Shown here: one piece after another, positions 63,901 through 64,000 of the stretch
Position numbering within the stretch: position 1 is the first letter of the stretch
Layout of the letters: the number at the start of each line of letters is the position of its first letter
Source of the DNA: Sisyra terminalis
Lineage: Eukaryota > Arthropoda > Insecta > Neuroptera > Sisyridae
DNA length: 64,000 bases
Direction of reading: 5' to 3'
Assembly (NCBI GenBank): GCA_958496175.1
Contig: OY292275.1
Coordinates: 53,273,701 to 53,337,700, forward strand
Translations under genes and position numbers: made by a program
The notes under the pieces: generated by a model
What the model saw: the letters and a program-made list of their open reading frames with translations, nothing else
Databases searched by the model: none
Told to the model about the DNA's origin: nothing

Positions 63901-64000
63901 TAAATGCAAATTCTTTTAATGCAGTTATGTTGAGGATGATAAGGGCTAAAATAATATGTTTATTTTTAGTGAAAAAAACCATCCCTTATATCCTTTTTGT
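54955..64000 (+). repeat. 339-bp satellite array, about 26.7 monomers, continuing past the window
   Basis: A head-to-tail array with a very regular period. The landmark ATG of the internal ORF falls at 55454, 55793, 56132, 56471, 56810, 57149, 57487 and so on to 63927, 25 steps averaging 338.9 bp. Monomer landmarks are GGTGCATGCATTTACACCTC, AACTTCCCGTTCTTAATTCC, CAAGGATCTAGCCAATAAAT and AACCATCCCTTATATCC. The first one to two monomers (54955-55440) are strongly diverged, as is usual at an array edge; the remainder differ by a few percent. Subsets of monomers are near-identical at distances of 2, 7, 8 and 10 units, giving higher-order structure. Twice 170 bp is close to two nucleosome lengths. 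Confidence 0.97.

Noticed and set aside
55100..64000. CRISPR-like array
   Set aside because: The repeat is a contiguous 339-bp monomer without unique spacers, in an intron-containing eukaryotic genome.

Overview
The window is eukaryotic nuclear DNA and almost certainly from an insect. It is strongly AT-rich. Its genes are split by GT..AG introns, and one gene carries a ZAD zinc-finger domain, a typically insect/arthropod module. The spaces between genes are full of SINEs, MITEs, decayed transposons and a large satellite array. I cannot name the species. There are no bacterial operons, CRISPR arrays or true tRNA/rRNA genes. All gene models below were assembled by eye from splice sites, reading phase and family resemblance; there is no transcript evidence.

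Layout. At 1.5-4.8 kb (minus) lies a seven-exon gene joining a ZAD domain to a DUF4806 domain. At 7.6-21.9 kb (plus) is the KIAA1143/DUF4604 homologue, three short exons split by a 13.7 kb intron. That intron holds most of the repeats of the left half: tRNA-derived SINEs, a hammerhead-like inverted repeat, a three-level nest of insertions, hAT-like elements and a 1.65 kb tandem repeat. At 25.4-31.4 kb (plus) is the multi-zinc-finger protein MEP-1, preceded by a short GC-richer promoter-like stretch. At 33.4-34.1 kb (minus) is a small, heavily N-glycosylatable secreted protein. At 40.6-49.3 kb (plus) is a four-transmembrane protein I do not recognise. At 50.3-53.9 kb (minus) is the complete APC/C subunit 2 (ANAPC2), convergent with the four-TM gene. 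From about 55 kb to the end of the window runs a 339-bp satellite array of about 26.7 monomers, with higher-order structure.

The host genes are unrelated housekeeping or orphan genes (chromatin regulation, cell-cycle ubiquitin ligase, membrane and secreted proteins) and show no sign of a joint pathway. The most unusual content is repetitive: the satellite with its recurrent 60-codon ORF and copied monomer blocks; two inverted repeats with unrelated arms but the same Penelope-type GAAACGTTGC core, one with a nearly complete hammerhead core; a cluster of CCCTGTTAAAA-ended MITEs; and dead piggyBac and non-LTR retrotransposon fragments.
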